From an uncultured Bacteroidales bacterium (GTDB lineage Bacteria > Bacteroidota > Bacteroidia > Bacteroidales > P3), in NCBI GenBank assembly GCA_900318665.1, contig ONLQ01000002.1, positions 62,001 through 126,000 on the forward strand: a DNA stretch of 64,000 nt. Direction: 5' to 3'. How positions within the stretch are numbered: the first letter of the stretch is position 1; each line of letters begins with the position of its first letter. A model generated the notes under the pieces. It saw nothing but the letters and a program-made list of their open reading frames with translations. It had not been told where the DNA came from and ran no database searches. Positions 60,701 through 64,000 of the stretch are shown here, one piece after another. The position numbers and the translations under genes are program-made.

Positions 60701-63700
60701 GCCATGGTCAGGGCCTTGGTCCATATACGGGCCTCTAGCATATTGCCACGCAATCCTTTGCCAAACACCAGTTCGGCCTTGGAGGTGTAAGCAAAGTCGT
60801 TGGGCAGGGCCGATGCCAGTGTGTCGGTGAAGTCCTGTGTGCCGGCATAGAAATGCGCAGTGTTCGTCATAACGTTGTAGGTCATGATGACGCGTGTGAA
60901 GGCGGTCATGGGCTCGGCAAGCGTTTTCGAATAGAGGGTGATGCTGTCGCCAAATTTGGCATAGAGACGATTGTCGGCGGTCTTGCCGAAAGAGAAGGCG
61001 CTGTTCTCTGTGCCGTGGCAGAAGAATACGGCGTCCTCGTTGGGCGATGCGGGTTTGACAATCAGGTCGATAGAGAATGAACGGTTGGAGAGGTTGCGTT
61101 GCACCTGGCTGGCGGCATAGGATTCGTTGCTGCCGTCGAAGCCCAGAGAGGTGTTGCTGGTGATGCCGGTCTCGTTGGTGAAGCCCATCAGTTGGAAGTT
61201 GTTGTCTTCGTCCAGATAGTTACCTGCAATGGACTCGTTGAAACGCAGTTTAAGGTTTTCGCCCACGCTGAGGATGGCATTGGCGGGTTCGGGCTCGCCG
61301 AAAACGCGAGGCGGACGGGTGTCCTTGGTGCCACTGATGACGGTGGAGGACTTGGTGATGAAGCCGTTGCCGTGGCGGCAGAACGAGACGGCACGCAGGT
61401 CGTATTTCTGTTCTATGGGGTCGCGCTCGCCGTAGAAGCGGATATTTTCGATGCGTCCGCCGGTAATCATGGCCTTGGTGCCGCTGGCGGCATTGTAGAG
61501 CGAGTCGTCGGCATAGAACGAGCAGAGGTTCACATAGGCCTCGTCGCTCTGGGTGGAGAGTTTGTACTGCAGTTCAATGTGGTCGAAGCCGGTGTAGTTG
61601 ATGTCGAAGCCATCGATGCTGACGGGCAGATAGTAGCCCATAGAGTCTTTGGGCGACAGGGTGTTGAGAATCCAGTTGCTGTGGGGCGTGACGATGTTGA
61701 CGGGGCAACTCACGGGCATGTAGTGGACGGAGAAGCAAGCCTTGTTGTAGATGTCGCGTGGGGTACAATCGGAGGCTAAAACGAGACAGATGTTGTCGTA
61801 GTCGTAGCCTGCACCTGCATGCACCTCTACGGTCTTGTTGACGATGTTGGAGCGGTAGAAGGATATTTTGCGGCTGTCGGCCAGCGGCATACCGTCAACA
61901 AACACTTTTGCGCCGTTGGGGTTGCTGGCATGGTCGAGTTTCAGTACAAGTTCAATGGCGTCGTTAAGGTCGCTTGCAGCCCAGCCGTTGTTGGCCTCTA
62001 TCTCGTTCCATAGCGAGATATTGAAATAGGCGCTCTGGTCTTTGCCAATGTTGTTGACCTCGTGGCGGTCGAGAACAATCTGCGGGTTCTCGATCTTCAT
62101 GGTGCCATAGTTCATGGGGGTGCCAGAATTGTAGAACGTCGACGAGTCGGGGCCTTCCCACGGGCAGCGGGTGGCACCGCCCATCACACGATAGATTAAA
62201 GAGCCGAAGAGGTAACTGTTGGCACGGTCAGCGTCAAAATCTGAAGCCGTTTGTCGAGTTTCTTGTGCGCTGGTGTTGAAGGTGTCCACACGGGCTTTAT
62301 AGACGTTGATGTTCAGATGCTCGTAGTCGTCGAGGTTAAGCACATAGCCAATGGTCTTGGAGGTGTCCTCGGTGAGTCCGTTTTGGGGTATCAGGTTAGA
62401 ACCGAAGTCAAGGATGGCTTCGTAGTCGAAATCAAACTTGGAGGAGCCTGCCTCGATACGGATGTAACTTTCGGGGTTGTCGGAGCCGCCATAGGTGCTT
62501 GAGGTTTTAAGCATGTGTTTAAAGAGTTGGTCGGCCACGTTGGGATTCCAGAGGCGGTAGATTTCTTTAGCACCAGCAATGGCGAAACCATCGGCGCCGT
62601 CGCTCAGAGGGCCGGGCTGCTTGCTCACAAATGGATAGCCTACATAACTGCTGTGGAAATTGTGGTAGTTGTAGGACTCTTCGTAGGCTTGCTCTACGCC
62701 GCCGCTGATAGAGATGGTTTTGACCGGGGTGTCGTTGTAGGCGCTAATTTTCTCTTCCTCGTTGGTGCCCAGGGCTTTGAACCATTGGTCGATGGTCTTG
62801 TTGGCCGCTGCCACCTTGTCGATGACGGGGGCGGTGTAGCCTTCGGGAGTGATGGCGTAGTAGTAGCCCCATTCGCCAAAATTCTCGTCGTCGGGCGCAA
62901 CGCTGCTCCAGAACACATATTTGCCCGTGCGGTCGGCCACGGCCTGTGCGTCTTCGCGAGAGCCTGTGAGCAACAGGCTGTTGCGATATTGCAATGCGTC
63001 GGGAATGATGGTGTTGATGATGTGCTGCTGGGTGTAGGCGAAGGAGGAAACGATGGTGTTGCTCAGCACGTTGTCCTCGGTGCGCATCAGATACCACGGC
63101 TTGCCGTTGGTGTCGCGAGCCTCGTTTACCACAAGCACTGTGCCGCTCTCTATCTGGCCGCGGAGCAGTTCGTAACTGGCCGAGTCAACGATGCGGAAGG
63201 CGTCGGCCTTATCGACATACATACCAGAGGTGGTACCAATATAGACGTCGGCATCGGCACCAGTGTGACGCACGTCGCTGCTGGTCTGTATGCGCTCGGT
63301 GGTCTTGAACTCGTATTCGTATTCTGATTCGCCGTGGAACTGAACGTAAATGGGGAGTACTAAGTCTTTGGTTTGCTGCATCACGTCAAGCACGCCACCT
63401 GTGGCGCCGCCGCCGGTGCCGGTCCATGTACCGATGAAATACTTGGTGTTGTTACCAATCTTGAAGGTCAGTTTGACACCAAACTGGTAGTTATAGGTGG
63501 TGTGCATTTTCTGCTTGTAGGTGGTGCCTTTTTTGAGGTAGGCGTAGGAGTGGGCTCCTGGGGGGTCGCGCAGAACATCGAGCACGTTGACGGAGGTACT
63601 CACTGTGTCGAGGGCTCCGGTCAGGAAGTCGCGTGAGCGCACCCTGGCGCCTAGCACATAGCCGCGGATGGAGGTGGCGCTAACGTAGTTGTTCTGATGC

Positions 63701-64000
63701 TCAACAGAGAAGTCGAGCGAGTGCAGGGCGTTGTCGCCCGTTTGCAGATAGGTTACATGGTCTATGAGCGCTGTGACGGTGGCAGAGCCATTCTCATCGA
63801 GAGGGAAACTCTCCATCGTTGTGGTTTCGCGCATGCCGTTGTGCATTTTGAGGGTGCCGTTCTTGATGTAAACCACATCGGGGTCGGACATGCGCTCGTT
63901 GTTGTAATAGTAGTCCTCGTGGGCTGTGATGTTGAAGGTATATTCGCCGGCAAAGAAGACGGGGGCGCCAAACAGATATTTATATTCGCCGTATTGGTCC
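57778..64000 (-). CDS. Giant secreted LamG-domain protein, 5' end outside window
   Basis: At least 2074 residues; the frame is open to the right edge (the last codons read GEYKYLFGAPVFFAGEYTFN), so the N-terminus is missing. From N to C: beta-rich region without clear family (to about 61300); an Ig-like/Big_5-type block (GEPEPANAILSVGENLKLRF, near 61300-61200); a first LamG/concanavalin-like domain (SFSIDLIVKP to ARIWTKALT, about 61160-60690); a second LamG-like domain (about 60560-59990, DEFIIFEQALPKSILEQYY); Ig-like and recurring domains near 59240 and 58290; and a C-terminal tail with IYSTIGRLIGEIKD and ATGVYIAVP, a T9SS type A-like sorting domain. It is likely a cell-surface adhesin or glycan-binding protein. 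Confidence 0.8.
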   Translation of the reverse strand, partial: DQYGEYKYLFGAPVFFAGEYTFNITAHEDYYYNNERMSDPDVVYIKNGTLKMHNGMRETTTMESFPLDENGSATVTALIDHVTYLQTGDNALHSLDFSVEHQNNYVSATSIRGYVLGARVRSRDFLTGALDTVSTSVNVLDVLRDPPGAHSYAYLKKGTTYKQKMHTTYNYQFGVKLTFKIGNNTKYFIGTWTGTGGGATGGVLDVMQQTKDLVLPIYVQFHGESEYEYEFKTTERIQTSSDVRHTGADADVYIGTTSGMYVDKADAFRIVDSASYELLRGQIESGTVLVVNEARDTNGKPWYLMRTEDNVLSNTIVSSFAYTQQHIINTIIPDALQYRNSLLLTGSREDAQAVADRTGKYVFWSSVAPDDENFGEWGYYYAITPEGYTAPVIDKVAAANKTIDQWFKALGTNEEEKISAYNDTPVKTISISGGVEQAYEESYNYHNFHSSYVGYPFVSKQPGPLSDGADGFAIAGAKEIYRLWNPNVADQLFKHMLKTSSTYGGSDNPESYIRIEAGSSKFDFDYEAILDFGSNLIPQNGLTEDTSKTIGYVLNLDDYEHLNINVYKARVDTFNTSAQETRQTASDFDADRANSYLFGSLIYRVMGGATRCPWEGPDSSTFYNSGTPMNYGTMKIENPQIVLDRHEVNNIGKDQSAYFNISLWNEIEANNGWAASDLNDAIELVLKLDHASNPNGAKVFVDGMPLADSRKISFYRSNIVNKTVEVHAGAGYDYDNICLVLASDCTPRDIYNKACFSVHYMPVSCPVNIVTPHSNWILNTLSPKDSMGYYLPVSIDGFDINYTGFDHIELQYKLSTQSDEAYVNLCSFYADDSLYNAASGTKAMITGGRIENIRFYGERDPIEQKYDLRAVSFCRHGNGFITKSSTVISGTKDTRPPRVFGEPEPANAILSVGENLKLRFNESIAGNYLDEDNNFQLMGFTNETGITSNTSLGFDGSNESYAASQVQRNLSNRSFSIDLIVKPASPNEDAVFFCHGTENSAFSFGKTADNRLYAKFGDSITLYSKTLAEPMTAFTRVIMTYNVMTNTAHFYAGTQDFTDTLASALPNDFAYTSKAELVFGKGLRGNMLEARIWTKALTMAEISATNMKYLTGYEKELVAYYRMNEGRGVDITDYAKSATLYTNGISWTLPKGVSLKLDNTQRVALNGNLMSRNAAQDETMMLWFRNKTNQGTIYSAGYDTKVKHLTFTHDTVTDSIVDIPYEVGTRIFIENGKLMITNDGTTHEVRHGVQTANTREICDVTANDWHHFVLVINRTYNTVSIYLDGSLKQSYAATSLSALSGDMYLGGNGFEGNLDEFIIFEQALPKSILEQYYNITPAGDEMGLMAYLPFEEQRKNSNGIMELVFSPNDQREFRLSNGTVINKVIPLITGITDFAPYTDKQIYAPVRNYGHLTKLNFDWSFNGDELLINLKMQDREINKQSIYVTVRDVEDLNGNPMQSPVMWTAYVDHNALKWDYRQAIVSTNNNNIFTNKDGYIDVTFTNHSGKRHQYTLESIPEWLSADVEYGSVNPTAFATVRLYFSPDLPVGVYSDVIYLTDEDGLSDPLIVEYTVKAVCPWDEIDRNKYPSSMSVCGRVKIGDEYDTDPNDRVAAFYRNECVGLANVSFDNTTGRSEVYITIYGNAEMMGRPLTFKLWRASTGKVLQLTTNTNGLVYVDGSMIGCSTNNPMILSTSGSETQQIDLTPGWNWISFNLLLDNVDINSSIYATDPWNDGDLIKSPNSSIFSSFSEHQEAFSGKLKTFDTRHVYMVYCGAGNTIGVTAKVLDDSLRYINLRGNGAWNEFPCLMNETTNISYAMSDYYENATPGDLLKSHDQFAYFSEERDWVGNLTAIRPGQGYLMVRLGRGTVPLHFYNHTHSKFTKKGSATEDCDNDCVEFHNPNAASNMTLIAALDTSASQPDEVKDAIENLDPANTRVLAYVGQELAGVARPQVVDGKTLFFITVSSDKAAQVTFRLEQNDAHVATTRPMFSYRANDHHGTPREPVLLDFSEKSSKTIYPADVRIYSTIGRLIGEIKDAQSEQQVQEYINRLNIATGVYIAVPDKQKQAEPLKLIKR

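Overview
The window looks like chromosome from a Bacteroidales bacterium (phylum Bacteroidota). The evidence is promoters of the Bacteroidota type (TTTG, about 19 nt, then TAnnTTTG), secreted proteins with type IX secretion (T9SS) tail domains, lipoproteins with the short K-rich signal peptides and SC or AC lipoboxes usual in this group, a DUF2795 protein, and an AddAB-like pair next to housekeeping genes. No insertion sequence, integrase, CRISPR array or rRNA was seen. Three tRNA genes are present: Glu(UUC), Ser(GGA) and Gly(CCC).

Left end, 1-9756: a tightly packed, AT-rich, single-strand operon that differs in base composition from everything to its right. It encodes a tubulin/FtsZ-like protein (start outside the window), a large protein with an Hsp70/actin-type ATPase domain, a membrane-spanning lipoprotein, a MotA/ZorA-like channel protein with long coiled coils, a MotB/ZorB-like peptidoglycan-binding stator protein, a second MotB-like gene split by an in-frame stop, a retropepsin-like protease lipoprotein and a NUC1-type nuclease lipoprotein. 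I read this as a candidate conflict or defence system related to Zorya in its motor but with different partner proteins. It is the most interesting part of the window.

9819-24102 (+ strand): housekeeping block with a sugar-phosphate nucleotidyltransferase, AddA-like helicase-nuclease and AddB-like nuclease (with its four Fe-S cysteines), an OmpA/TPR lipoprotein, pssA, queA, comF, pyrH, frr and birA. 24236-31701 (- strand): a small repeat-rich lipoprotein, TatD, a DUF2520 Rossmann protein, a DUF2795 protein, cobalamin adenosyltransferase, a NifU-type scaffold, Mrp/ApbC ATPase, a TlpA-like thioredoxin protein and a C-terminal processing protease. 32034-34429 (+): an unknown conserved protein, tRNA-Glu with rpsT, tRNA-Ser and a SpoU-type RNA methyltransferase. 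34415-41205 (-): a ComEC-like membrane protein and a very large T9SS repeat protein whose reading frame is broken by an in-frame TAG.

41848-50140 (+): a YitT membrane protein, a GT4 glycosyltransferase, a small exported protein coupled to an OmpA/beta-propeller protein, an alpha/beta hydrolase and NADP-glutamate dehydrogenase. 50413-64000 (-): a probable surface lipoprotein, an unknown protein, and a run consisting of a SpoIIE-type phosphatase, an NMT1/THI5-like binding protein, an amino-acid ABC ATPase with an unusual C-terminal extension, and a fused binding-protein/permease. Upstream of these lie a small lipoprotein and a giant LamG-containing secreted protein cut by the right end of the window. 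The small lipoprotein and the giant protein appear to share a recurring domain.
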